A stretch of 57,258 bases of DNA from an uncultured Bacteroidales bacterium. Lineage in GTDB: Bacteria > Bacteroidota > Bacteroidia > Bacteroidales > UBA932. Both the position numbers and the translations under genes were made by a program. Below are positions 36,764 to 44,741 of this stretch, one piece after another. The stretch is taken from the NCBI GenBank assembly GCA_946187975.1, contig CAMHTE010000002.1, positions 1-57,258 of the forward strand, read 5' to 3'. Under the pieces are notes generated by a model. That model had not been told where the DNA came from. It did no database searches and was given only the letters and a program-made list of their open reading frames with translations. Positions within the stretch are counted from its first letter, which is position 1. The number at the start of each line of letters is the position of its first letter.

Positions 36764-37474
36764 TTGAAGTGGCTTGTTGAAATATCGCTTTTCGGGCTGT
36801 TCGCAGTCTGCTCCATTCCTTCGCTTGCACAGCGCAAGGTGAGTGCGGATGTTGAGGTCAAGACTGCGGCAGCCGGAAAAGTAACAACAGTTAACAAAAG
36901 CGTCTATTGTGCAAACAATGGACGCTTAGTTACTATTATGCGCAATCCGGTGGAATCGTACATACTCACCAATACCAAGGGAGAGTTCAAGATATGGATT
37001 CCCGCCGGCAACCAGACGTTCTCGGACGTATCCATGGATTACAGCAGTTTCGGCGACCTGGTGTACCTCAGCATGTGCGGGCGCCTGGACGACCTCGGAC
37101 TGTTGGCCCTTGGGTATAAGCTTCAGACGACGGTGCGCGAAGAAGGTTATCTGAAGAAGACCTTCGTTACCGCGGGTTCGGGCAAGGCCGCGAAAGTACT
37201 TCTCGTCCTAAAGGACTATCTCCCCATCTACTGCGAGTATATATCGGACAAAGGGGCGGTGCTGAACCGTACCTATTATTCCGACTACCGCAATTTTGCC
37301 CGTATCATGATGCCCTGCCGCATTACTGCGGTTGACTACGGCACAAAGAAAGATTCCACCGTAACCCGCACCATCTATTCCAACGTGCAGGTCGATGTGG
37401 ACGATCCCGCTTTCGGGTTTGAAGTTCCTGCCGACGCAAAGCCGGCAAAACTGGACCTCTCCAAGCGTAAATGA
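36764..37474 (+). CDS. Exported LolA-like protein with TTG start
   Basis: 236 residues. The frame begins with TTG at 36764, directly after the preceding TAA, and gives a good signal peptide (MKWLVEISLFGLFAVCSIPS then LAQ). No ATG in frame would keep the signal. The mature part resembles outer membrane lipoprotein-sorting (LolA-like) folds: GRLVTIMRNPVESYILTNTK, GEFKIWIPAGNQTF and RIMMPCRITAVDYGTKKDST. A role in carrying lipids or lipoproteins is a fold-level inference. Four-base overlap with the next gene. Confidence 0.75.
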   Translation: MKWLVEISLFGLFAVCSIPSLAQRKVSADVEVKTAAAGKVTTVNKSVYCANNGRLVTIMRNPVESYILTNTKGEFKIWIPAGNQTFSDVSMDYSSFGDLVYLSMCGRLDDLGLLALGYKLQTTVREEGYLKKTFVTAGSGKAAKVLLVLKDYLPIYCEYISDKGAVLNRTYYSDYRNFARIMMPCRITAVDYGTKKDSTVTRTIYSNVQVDVDDPAFGFEVPADAKPAKLDLSKRK

Positions 37475-38709
37475 CTTTTACTGCGGCCATAGGTACTATC
37501 CTGACGCTGGCCGCATTGTATGGGCCGGCTGACAGGCCCTCTCCCAACGCATCCTCTCACGACGCACCATCGCCCGACGGTCCTTCGAAATGCCGCCGGG
37601 AATGTTCCGTGCCCCTTGCCATCTCCAGGCAGCTGGCCGGAGGATGCTCGTTCGTCCCCGAGTGCCCGGTGTTTTTCTGCGAAGCCGTCAAGGCCGACGG
37701 TTTCTTTCCGGCACTCATCTTTACCGCCGACCGCATCACCCGCTCTACCCGCATAGGCTCCGCCGGCAGGGGATTCTTCCCTTCTTCCGACGGTCGGCGC
37801 CACGAAGGTCTCGAGGCTTATCATCCCAAACGTATGGCCCCGGTTTTGATGGCGGCTCCCATGCCCGTTTCGGCCGACGTACCAGTCCCGGCGCTGGCAT
37901 CCGCCCAAGCCCCCATATCCGCTCCGGCCACAGACCCTATAAGTCCGCAGTTGGACTTTGTCAATTATCTTATCGACAGCGACCTCAAGCGCGACGCCTG
38001 GGTGCTTCTCGACCAGCCCCGCTGGGCGCCGTCCGATACCCTCGATTATCTTCGCGGCAAGGTTGCATTCAGCCTCAAGGAACTCCCTTCGGCCGAGGCG
38101 GCCTTCGACCTCGTTCAGCCTTCTTCTCCCTTTTATGAGGAGGCAATGTTCCATAACGTCGTGGCATGCGCCCACCTCGGGCAGCTGGACAAGGCTGCGG
38201 AATTGCTGCATGGTTATTCCGGCACCAACGTTCCCCTTGCTAACCTTCAGCGTGCTGGAATTGCCCTTTTGAAGCGCGATACATCCTCTTATCTGGAGGC
38301 TTCGTCCTCCTTCGACTTTTCGAATTACGCCCTGGCCGATAGCGAGCACGGCCTTCAGGACGTTTACAACGGTATGCAGGCACGCTCGCGCAAACGTCCC
38401 GGCGTAGCTGCCCTCATGTCGGCCGTCCTGCCGGGCTCTGGAAAGATTTACGCCGGTAAGACGGGAGAAGGTATTTCCGCATTCATCTTCAACGGAACCC
38501 TTGCCGCGCTCACCGCCGAGAACGCCGTAAAGGCAGGCCCCCTTAATTGGAAAACGCTGCTTTTCGGTACATGTTTCTCAATCTTTTACATAGGCAATAT
38601 ATACGGGAGCTACGTCTCCGTAAGCATATATAACAATGACCTTCAGAATGCCTTCGATACGGCTGTGCTGTATCACATTCATATTCCTCTCCGCTCTGTT
38701 TTCCGCTAG
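37471..38709 (+). CDS. YidD-like domain fused to TPR and membrane C-terminus
   Basis: 412 residues. Residues about 50-115 resemble YidD (membrane protein insertion efficiency factor): GGCSFVPECPVFFCEAVKAD followed by GFFPALIFTADRITRSTRIG, with Cys59, Cys65 and Cys70 corresponding to the family's C-F-x-P-x-C core. A Pro/Ala-rich linker (about 130-160) leads to TPR-like helices (160-300) and then a membrane region with MSAVLPGSGKIYAGKTGEGI and two hydrophobic segments. YidD alone is about 80 residues. The combination suggests an envelope assembly factor (inference). Its 3' end overlaps the next gene by up to 74 bases. Confidence 0.78.
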   Translation: MTFTAAIGTILTLAALYGPADRPSPNASSHDAPSPDGPSKCRRECSVPLAISRQLAGGCSFVPECPVFFCEAVKADGFFPALIFTADRITRSTRIGSAGRGFFPSSDGRRHEGLEAYHPKRMAPVLMAAPMPVSADVPVPALASAQAPISAPATDPISPQLDFVNYLIDSDLKRDAWVLLDQPRWAPSDTLDYLRGKVAFSLKELPSAEAAFDLVQPSSPFYEEAMFHNVVACAHLGQLDKAAELLHGYSGTNVPLANLQRAGIALLKRDTSSYLEASSSFDFSNYALADSEHGLQDVYNGMQARSRKRPGVAALMSAVLPGSGKIYAGKTGEGISAFIFNGTLAALTAENAVKAGPLNWKTLLFGTCFSIFYIGNIYGSYVSVSIYNNDLQNAFDTAVLYHIHIPLRSVFR

Positions 38710-39352
38710 GTCGCAGGACCGCTCGGAGTGGCTTCGGAGGGCCGTGGAACTTGAAAGGATCGTCTTTCAGGGAGGCAGTGCCGTGGAGGTTAACGAGGCC
38801 CTCGTGGCCAAGGCCGACTGCTACCGCGAGGTGGGTGAGTGGGAGGCTGCGGTTGCTACGCTGGAGAGGGTGAGGATGTATGCGCTTTCTCCCGAAAGCC
38901 GCGACAGCGTCATCTTCCGCAAGGAACTCTGTTATTATAATGCGGGCCGTCCGGAGGATGCCGCCGCATGTATAGAGGAATATGGAGAAGGGGGAGGCCA
39001 TGACCCGGAGGCACTGATGCTTCATTCGCGGGTACTGACATCCCTCGGGCGCTATGAAGGGGCAAAGAGGAAGTCTCCGGAGAAGGCATATATGCTTGGA
39101 ATGCTTCCGCCCGCAGGGCATATCTATGCCGGAAAACCTGCCGAAGGGGCGCTTTCCTTCGTGATGAACGCTTCGGTGATCGCGGCCGCCGTCTGGCAGG
39201 TGTGCGGAGGTTTTTATATAACCGGAATCCTCGGCGGAGCGATCGCTCTGGAACGTACGTGGAGAGGCTCTTCCGAGAGGGCAATGGAACTGGCGGAGGA
39301 ATACAACGCCGAGGCCGCCCTTGATTCCTCCCCTTTGAATTTTGTCGAATAA
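38636..39352 (+). CDS. Small TPR/membrane protein related to the C-terminus of its upstream neighbour
   Basis: 238 residues; start at 38636 or the in-frame ATG at 38648. Signal sequence (IRLCCITFIFLSALFSA), TPR-like helices, then MLPPAGHIYAGKPAEGALSF and hydrophobic helices. This last block parallels LPGSGKIYAGKTGEGISAF in the preceding protein, so the two probably share ancestry or function. The overlap of more than 60 bases in another frame is long for this genome. Function unknown. Confidence 0.72.
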   Translation: MTFRMPSIRLCCITFIFLSALFSARSQDRSEWLRRAVELERIVFQGGSAVEVNEALVAKADCYREVGEWEAAVATLERVRMYALSPESRDSVIFRKELCYYNAGRPEDAAACIEEYGEGGGHDPEALMLHSRVLTSLGRYEGAKRKSPEKAYMLGMLPPAGHIYAGKPAEGALSFVMNASVIAAAVWQVCGGFYITGILGGAIALERTWRGSSERAMELAEEYNAEAALDSSPLNFVE

Positions 39353-39364
39353 GTCGTATTTTTG
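39335..39364 (+). promoter_or_regulatory. Promoter (-33 TTG / -7 TATTTTTG) giving a near-leaderless nfnA transcript
   Basis: TTG at 39335-39337 and TATTTTTG at 39357-39364, 19 bases apart, all within the last codons and just after the upstream gene. Only five bases separate the box from the ATG. Confidence 0.7.
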
Positions 39365-39369
39365 TACCT

Positions 39370-40206
39370 ATGTTTAAAATCCTGGAAAAGAAAATGCTCA
39401 ACCCTACCATCTGCAAGATGGTGGTCGAGGCTCCGAGGGTGGCTGCAGCCGCCTTGCCGGGGCAGTTTCTGATCGTTCGCACGGACGAGAAGGGCGAGCG
39501 CATTCCGCTGACTATCAGCGATTATGACCGCGAGCGCGGTACGGTTACAATAGTTATACAGCCCATCGGGGCATCCACCCGGCTGATGGTGGACGCATAC
39601 TCCGCCGGTGATTCCTTTGCCGACGTGGTCGGCCCCCTCGGCAACGCTTCCGACTTCGTTCATATGAGCGAGGAAGAGTTGAAGGGCCGCAGTTACATCT
39701 TCATCGGTGGCGGCCTCGGAACCGCACCGGTCTATCCCCAGGTTAAATGGCTGCATGAGCACGGCGTTCCCGTCGATGTGATAGTGGGTGCCCGCACGAA
39801 GGACCTCCTCATCTACGAAGAGGAGCTTTCTTCCGCCTGCGACAACCTATACATGTGCACCGACGACGGCTCCTATGGCTTCAAGGGTGTGGGTACCGCC
39901 CAGCTCGAGGCTCTCGTTGCCGAAGGTAAGAAGTACACCAACGCCGTAGCCATAGGCCCGATGATCATGATGAAGTTCTCCACACTGACCTGCAAGAAGC
40001 TCAACATCCCCATTATGGTCAGCATGAATACCCTGATGGTGGACGGCACCGGAATGTGCGGAGCCTGCCGTCTTTCCGTGGGCGGAGTCACGAAGTTCGC
40101 ATGCGTTGACGGTCCCGAGTTCGACGGATATCTCGTAGATTTCGATGAAGCAATGAGGCGTTCAGCCCAGTATAAGGCCGAGGAGGGCCTGGCAAATGGC
40201 AAATAG
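39370..40206 (+). CDS. NfnA/SudB-like FAD/NAD-binding subunit
   Basis: 278 residues. Ferredoxin-NADP reductase-like fold: FAD-binding half (PGQFLIVRTDEKGERIPLTI), NAD-binding half (YIFIGGGLGTAPVYPQVKWL) and a C-terminal 2Fe-2S site (DGTGMCGACRLSVGGVTKFA). The family is annotated sulfide dehydrogenase or dihydroorotate dehydrogenase-like. With the next gene it forms the NfnAB/SudAB pair; NfnAB bifurcates electrons between NADPH, NAD+ and ferredoxin. Which role applies cannot be settled from sequence. Overlaps the partner by 11 bases. Confidence 0.88.
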   Translation: MFKILEKKMLNPTICKMVVEAPRVAAAALPGQFLIVRTDEKGERIPLTISDYDRERGTVTIVIQPIGASTRLMVDAYSAGDSFADVVGPLGNASDFVHMSEEELKGRSYIFIGGGLGTAPVYPQVKWLHEHGVPVDVIVGARTKDLLIYEEELSSACDNLYMCTDDGSYGFKGVGTAQLEALVAEGKKYTNAVAIGPMIMMKFSTLTCKKLNIPIMVSMNTLMVDGTGMCGACRLSVGGVTKFACVDGPEFDGYLVDFDEAMRRSAQYKAEEGLANGK

Positions 40207-41569
40207 AATTCCCAGGGTGCCCGTCAGGGAGCAGGATCCCAAGGTTAGGGCTCACAATTTCGAAGAAGTCTGTTACGGATATAATATGGAGGAGGCGATG
40301 CTCGAAGCGTCCCGCTGCCTGCATTGCAAGAATCCCCGTTGCGTGACCGCATGCCCCGTCGGGGTCAAGATTCCCGATTTTATCGAGCGCATCGTAGCCG
40401 GCGACATCGCCGGTGCAGCCGCCAAGATAGCTGAGGATTCATCGCTGCCCGCAGTCTGCGGACGCGTATGCCCTCAGGAGACCCAGTGCGAAGGTTCCTG
40501 CGTGCTCGGTGTCAAGTTCGAGCCGGTTTCCATTGGTAAACTGGAGCGCTTTGTCGCCGACAATGCTCCCGCAGCGGAGAAGGTCGCCGCTCCCAAGGGC
40601 GGTCACAAGGTTGCCATCATCGGCAGCGGCCCTGCAGGTCTTGCATGCGCCAGCGACCTGGCAAAGGCAGGATGCGACGTCACCATCTTCGAAGCCCTTC
40701 ACAAGGCCGGCGGCGTGCTTGAGTACGGTATTCCCGAGTTCCGTCTCCCTAAGGAGAAGGTTCTCAAGCGCGAGCTCGATTCCGTTCGTGCCCTCGGTGT
40801 CAAGATCGAGACCGACGTCATCGTAGGCCGTACCGTCAGCATTGACGACCTTATGGACAAGGAAGGCTTCGAGGCCGTGTTCGTGGGAACTGGTGCCGGT
40901 CTGCCCAAGTTTATGGGCATACCCGGCGAGAATCTCAACGGAGTTTTCTCCGCCAACGAGTTCCTCACCCGCAACAACCTCATGAAGGCTTTCCTCGACG
41001 ATTACCGCACCCCCATCCATGCCGGCCGCAAGGTTTGCGTGGTCGGTGGAGGAAACGTGGCCATGGATGCCGCCCGTACGGCTCTCAGGCTCGGTGCCGA
41101 TACCACTATCGTTTACAGGCGTACCGAGGTCGAACTTCCCGCCCGTAAGGAGGAGGTCCACCACGCCAAGGAAGAGGGCATAGAGTTCAGCATGCTCACC
41201 AATCCCATTGAGATACTCGGCGACGAGAAGGGTTGGGTGCGTGCCCTGCGCTGCGTGCGCATGGAGCTCGGCGAACCCGACGCCAGCGGCCGCCGCAGTC
41301 CCGTCCCCGTACCCGGTTCTGAGTTCGAGATCGAGACCGAGACCGTCATCATGGCCCTCGGAACATCGCCTAACCCGCTCATCTCCCGCACCACTCCCGG
41401 TCTGGAAGTCACCAAGCGCGGAGGACTTGTGGCGGATGAGGCAGGTGCCACCACCCGTCCCGGCATCTTCGCCGGCGGTGATGCCGTTACCGGTGCCGCT
41501 ACCGTCATCCTGGCTATGGGCGCCGGCCGCAAGGCTGCCGCAGCCATAAAGGACTACCTCAAGATATAG
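40196..41569 (+). CDS. gltA: NADPH-dependent glutamate synthase family subunit (NfnB/SudA-like)
   Basis: 457 residues. N-terminal 4Fe-4S region (CLHCKNPRCVTACPVGVKIP; CGRVCPQETQCEGSC), FAD site VAIIGSGPAGLACASDLAKA, and NADPH site VCVVGGGNVAMDAARTALRL. It matches the GltD-like enzymes often called homotetrameric glutamate synthase (gltA). No large GltB subunit is adjacent; the partner is an NfnA-like protein and an Rnf complex lies 4 kb away, so a transhydrogenase-type Nfn role is more likely than glutamate synthesis. Confidence 0.9.
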   Translation: MANRIPRVPVREQDPKVRAHNFEEVCYGYNMEEAMLEASRCLHCKNPRCVTACPVGVKIPDFIERIVAGDIAGAAAKIAEDSSLPAVCGRVCPQETQCEGSCVLGVKFEPVSIGKLERFVADNAPAAEKVAAPKGGHKVAIIGSGPAGLACASDLAKAGCDVTIFEALHKAGGVLEYGIPEFRLPKEKVLKRELDSVRALGVKIETDVIVGRTVSIDDLMDKEGFEAVFVGTGAGLPKFMGIPGENLNGVFSANEFLTRNNLMKAFLDDYRTPIHAGRKVCVVGGGNVAMDAARTALRLGADTTIVYRRTEVELPARKEEVHHAKEEGIEFSMLTNPIEILGDEKGWVRALRCVRMELGEPDASGRRSPVPVPGSEFEIETETVIMALGTSPNPLISRTTPGLEVTKRGGLVADEAGATTRPGIFAGGDAVTGAATVILAMGAGRKAAAAIKDYLKI

Positions 41570-41595
41570 GAGCGCCGGGATTGCAGCATACAACA

Positions 41596-41787
41596 CGAAA
41601 TCCGTTCGCAAAAAAGGCCCTTTTTGCGAACGGATTGTCATTTTCGGAAGGTTTGTTTGCAAAACAGGCCGTTTTTGCAAACGGAATTGCAGCGAACGCC
41701 GAAGTCTCCGCTTGCGCTCCCTGAAAGAAGCGTCCGCTAAAGGTCGCGCTGCGTCGGAGCCTCCGGTGGCGCGTTGAGTCCAGCGCT
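41596..41787 (-). repeat. Composite palindromic repeat unit, copy B
   Basis: About 192 bp between the converging gltA-like and EEP genes. Hairpin 1 (41601-41634) pairs TCCGTTCGCAAAAA with TTTTTGCGAACGGA; hairpin 2 (41655-41682) pairs GTTTGCAAAAC with GTTTTTGCAAAC. A 44-bp core follows (41711-41754), flanked by CTCCG and CGGAG. Hairpin orientation is opposite to copies A and C, while the core has the same orientation as in C. Both hairpins could act as bidirectional terminators for the converging genes. Confidence 0.9.
41711..41754 (+). repeat. 44-bp core segment, copy B
   Basis: Starts CTTGCGCTCCCTGAAA and ends GTCGCGCTGCGT; 40 of 44 positions match the segment at 45410-45453 on the same strand. 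Flanked by the 5-bp inverted repeat CTCCG/CGGAG. Confidence 0.88.
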
Positions 41788-41791
41788 ATTG

Positions 41792-42703
41792 CTATATTAC
41801 CGTATAGGAGAACGTAGCAACGGCGGGGAAGTGGTCGGAGATGAACGTCTTTCCGGCGTACGCCCCGTCCACCACCTTGAACGATAAGGCCAGGACGCTT
41901 CCGTAGTAAAAGATGTGGTCGATCTGGCTCTTTGGAGCGTTGTAGTTGTTGAAGGTATATTTGTCCCTGTCGCTCTGAATCGCGTTGGCCCTGGCGCTTT
42001 TCATTATTGCCGGTGTGCCGCGGAGCAGGGGATCGAACACTGCGTTGGATTCGGTGGTGTTGAAGTCTCCCGTCAGGAACATTGGTTCGCCCGAGGTGTT
42101 GATTTCCTTCATCTTGCTAATTATCAGCTTCATGCCTTCCGTTCTGGCGGTATTGCCGCTGTCGTCGAGGTGGGTGTTGAACATGAAGAACTGAAGCCCC
42201 GTTTCCTTAACGCGGAAATGTACCCAGGTTGCGGTGCGGTTATAGTTGGCGTCCCATCCTTTGCCGGGTTGGTCCGGGGTGGTGGACAGCCAGAAGGTGC
42301 CCTTGTCCAGAACATCCAGTTTGTCCTTCAGCCAGAATATGGCCATTGCCTCTTCGAACGAATACGAAGTGGTGGTTTCGGGCACGTTTCCGCTGTCGCG
42401 CTTGATGCCGTACCACGAGTATTCGGGATGATGGCTCACGATGGATGTAATTTCGTGGGCCTGGGCTTCTTGGGTGCCGATAATGAGGGGTTTCTGGTCC
42501 GTAATCATTGCGGCCACAGCCTCTTCGCGTGCTGCCCAGCTGTTTTCGCCGGAACGTTTGTCCACGTTCACGTTGAAGGTCATGATACTGAGTTGGTAGT
42601 GAATCCTGCCCGAGCCATCGGTAGGCATTTTCGGGTCGCTTTCTTTGCAGGATGTCAGCGCAGCCGCAAGTGCGGCGAGCGCTATAAAATGTTTGATGGT
42701 CAT
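41792..42703 (-). CDS. Endonuclease/exonuclease/phosphatase (EEP) family lipoprotein
   Basis: 303 residues from the ATG at 42703, which overlaps the upstream gene's stop (ATGA); an ATG at 42712 is possible. Lipobox ALTSCKESD. EEP catalytic motifs are complete: MTFNVNVD (Asn), GTQEAQAHE (Glu), FNTHLDDSG (His/Asp), LTGDFNTTESN (Asp/Asn) and ISDHFPAVAT (Asp-His). The fold covers DNases, phosphodiesterases and lipid phosphatases, so the substrate is open. Lipidation places it in the envelope. Probably cotranscribed with the FN3/GLUG lipoprotein upstream. Confidence 0.88.
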   Translation of the reverse strand: MTIKHFIALAALAAALTSCKESDPKMPTDGSGRIHYQLSIMTFNVNVDKRSGENSWAAREEAVAAMITDQKPLIIGTQEAQAHEITSIVSHHPEYSWYGIKRDSGNVPETTTSYSFEEAMAIFWLKDKLDVLDKGTFWLSTTPDQPGKGWDANYNRTATWVHFRVKETGLQFFMFNTHLDDSGNTARTEGMKLIISKMKEINTSGEPMFLTGDFNTTESNAVFDPLLRGTPAIMKSARANAIQSDRDKYTFNNYNAPKSQIDHIFYYGSVLALSFKVVDGAYAGKTFISDHFPAVATFSYTVI

Positions 42704-44664
42704 TTTTCCCATAATGCAGCGTTTACGCTCTTATAGTTTTCGGCAGCGCCTCCATTGCACAGATACGAAGTGTAATTGGAGGACGTTATCGCCGTACCGT
42801 TAATACTTCCACGTACTTTGATAGGTTTTGCGGTGGTGCCGGTTACAACCGTCTTGTTTCCGGAATTATACAGTCCTATGATAAGACCGTATTTGGTGAC
42901 GCCGTTGCTGAATACCATCGTGACGTCGATGTAGTTGTCGCAGGTGGCGCCGTTCTCCTCCACGTTGCCCTGGTTGCCGTACAGGCCTCCCAGTCCGGCC
43001 ATGGCGGTATTTGCGGTAAGTTTGCCTTCGAGGACGAGCCCTGTGGTTTCATGCGCCTGCGAGTGGAAACCCACGCCCAGTGCGGCTACCGAAGCGGAAT
43101 TGGCTGAATTGATGGTAATATCAGCCTTGGAACTGCTGTTGCGCACCCGTCCTGTTCCTCCGAGAAGCCCGGCGAAACGACCCTTACCCGCTCCGGAAAT
43201 GATGATGTTTCCGGTATTGTTGCAGTTCTCCACTACTGACGGAGGATTCTGAGCTTCTGTGCCCGGCCAGCCCATGATTCCGCCCACGGCGGTATTGGAA
43301 ACGGCCGAGTCGAAGTCAACCGTAATGGTTCCCTTGTTGTCGCAGTTCCTGATGTCGCCGTTGTTCTGGTTTGCAGAATGGAAGCGTCCGCCCGCTATTC
43401 CTCCTACGCAGATGAGGTCTTCATGGTTGGTATCCGTTGCTGCCGACCTGTCGGAGGTCCAGCTGCAGATATTGATGGCTCCCTCGTTGACGCAGTCTTC
43501 CACGTCTCCGTCCGGCGACGAAACTATGCCTCCGATCTGATGGCGCCCCTTGGCACCCGTCTGCTTCTCTATCGCGGAATCTTTATAAGAGATTTCTCCG
43601 TAGTTGTTGCATTTGCTGATCTTGGCTCCCTTGACGGCGCCCGCAATTCCCCCTATGCCAGGAGTCATATAGTTGATACTGAGAGGGATATAATCGTAAT
43701 CGATTCTGCTGGAGGTATGGGAGAAGTCCAGGGTGAGTTTCCCCCTGTTCTCGCATTCGCTGATATTGCCGGAACTGTGGGCAACTACGCCGGCGAGCAT
43801 GGTTCCGCTCAGTCCGATCGCGGTAAGCGTAATGTCTCCGAAGTTCTTGCATGAGCTTACGGGACCTGAGGATTTGCCGGCTATTCCGCCGAGAAGTATG
43901 CCCTTGTCGAAGGCTTCCGCGGTGCTGGAATAGGCCACAGCCGCGTGGTTCTCGCAGCCTTCGAGCGAGCCCGAATTCTCCTGAACTATCGTACCGAAGA
44001 TGTTATAATCTGCGGCCTTGACATTAAAGCTGCAAGAGGAGTCGAGCACAAGGTTCTTTATGGTGCCGGTGTTGGCAAGGAAGAGGGGTTTTTCGGAAGA
44101 AAGATTCTTGATGGCATAGCCAGAGCCGTCGAAGACGCCGGCAAAGCCGGACGCCGGAGCGAGGTTCAATCCGCTAAGGTCAAGGTCCGCTCCGAGTTTG
44201 ACTATGTCTGACGAAGAGCATTCCGAGGCATGGTTCGCCAGCCAGCTGGTAAAGGCGTATGCCGTCTTGATGGTAAGCGGATAAGTGAACACGATGAAAC
44301 CCGTGACGGCGCTGGAGCTGTTGGACCAGAAGGAGACCGCCCCATCGGCAACGGTACGTACACGCACCTTATAGGCCGTTTCCGGCATCAGATTGCTTAT
44401 GGTATAGGAAAGACCGGTGGTTGACCCTGCCGTGGAATACTCCGCGGCGGAGGCGACGCAGTACTGAATGTCGTAGCCCACGGCGCCTTCCACTGCCGGC
44501 CACGATACCGTAATGGCATCGTCGGTAGCTTCGAGCGCTATTACCGGGGCTTCCGGTACGGGGGATCTGCCGGGTTCGGGATCCTGCCCGGTCTTTTCTT
44601 CTTTTTTGCAGGAGCCGAATATGACGGCTGAGCACAGTAAAGTCAGGTATATAATCTTTTTCAT
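42700..44664 (-). CDS. FN3 and GLUG-repeat surface lipoprotein
   Basis: 654 residues from the ATG at 44664 (a GTG three bases upstream is less likely). Lipobox IFGSCKKEE. One fibronectin type III domain (residues about 35-125; APVIALEATDDAITVSWPAV, TISNLMPETAYKVRVRT) is followed by a long beta-helix-like region made of repeated GLUG-type units such as ILLGGIAGKSSGPVSSCKNF, GGIMGWPGTE and NTGNIIISGAGKGRFAGLLG. Such proteins are typically surface-exposed adhesin-like or matrix proteins. No transporter pair is adjacent. Substrate unknown. Confidence 0.86.
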   Translation of the reverse strand: MKKIIYLTLLCSAVIFGSCKKEEKTGQDPEPGRSPVPEAPVIALEATDDAITVSWPAVEGAVGYDIQYCVASAAEYSTAGSTTGLSYTISNLMPETAYKVRVRTVADGAVSFWSNSSSAVTGFIVFTYPLTIKTAYAFTSWLANHASECSSSDIVKLGADLDLSGLNLAPASGFAGVFDGSGYAIKNLSSEKPLFLANTGTIKNLVLDSSCSFNVKAADYNIFGTIVQENSGSLEGCENHAAVAYSSTAEAFDKGILLGGIAGKSSGPVSSCKNFGDITLTAIGLSGTMLAGVVAHSSGNISECENRGKLTLDFSHTSSRIDYDYIPLSINYMTPGIGGIAGAVKGAKISKCNNYGEISYKDSAIEKQTGAKGRHQIGGIVSSPDGDVEDCVNEGAINICSWTSDRSAATDTNHEDLICVGGIAGGRFHSANQNNGDIRNCDNKGTITVDFDSAVSNTAVGGIMGWPGTEAQNPPSVVENCNNTGNIIISGAGKGRFAGLLGGTGRVRNSSSKADITINSANSASVAALGVGFHSQAHETTGLVLEGKLTANTAMAGLGGLYGNQGNVEENGATCDNYIDVTMVFSNGVTKYGLIIGLYNSGNKTVVTGTTAKPIKVRGSINGTAITSSNYTSYLCNGGAAENYKSVNAALWEK

Positions 44665-44685
44665 CACATCGGACGATGATTACTG

Positions 44686-44693
44686 CAAAGTTA
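44686..44693 (-). promoter_or_regulatory. -7 promoter box TAACTTTG for the GLUG/EEP lipoprotein pair
   Basis: On the minus strand TAACTTTG, 21 bases before the ATG at 44664. It lies back to back with the box at 44707-44714 for the divergent gene. Confidence 0.62.
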
Positions 44694-44706
44694 CGAAAAC
44701 AATTCT

Positions 44707-44714
44707 TATATTTG
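44707..44714 (+). promoter_or_regulatory. -7 promoter box TATATTTG for the beta-barrel gene
   Basis: Matches TAnnTTTG, 27 bases before the ATG at 44742. The divergent minus-strand box is 13 bases away, so the two promoters must share upstream DNA. Confidence 0.6.
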
Positions 44715-44741
44715 ACGCTGCAACCAACAGCATTTCTAACC

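Noticed and set aside
40439..41680. 413-codon minus-strand frame opposite the gltA-like gene, starting in repeat copy B
   Set aside because: Antisense to a conserved flavoprotein; its first residues are only the translated hairpins.
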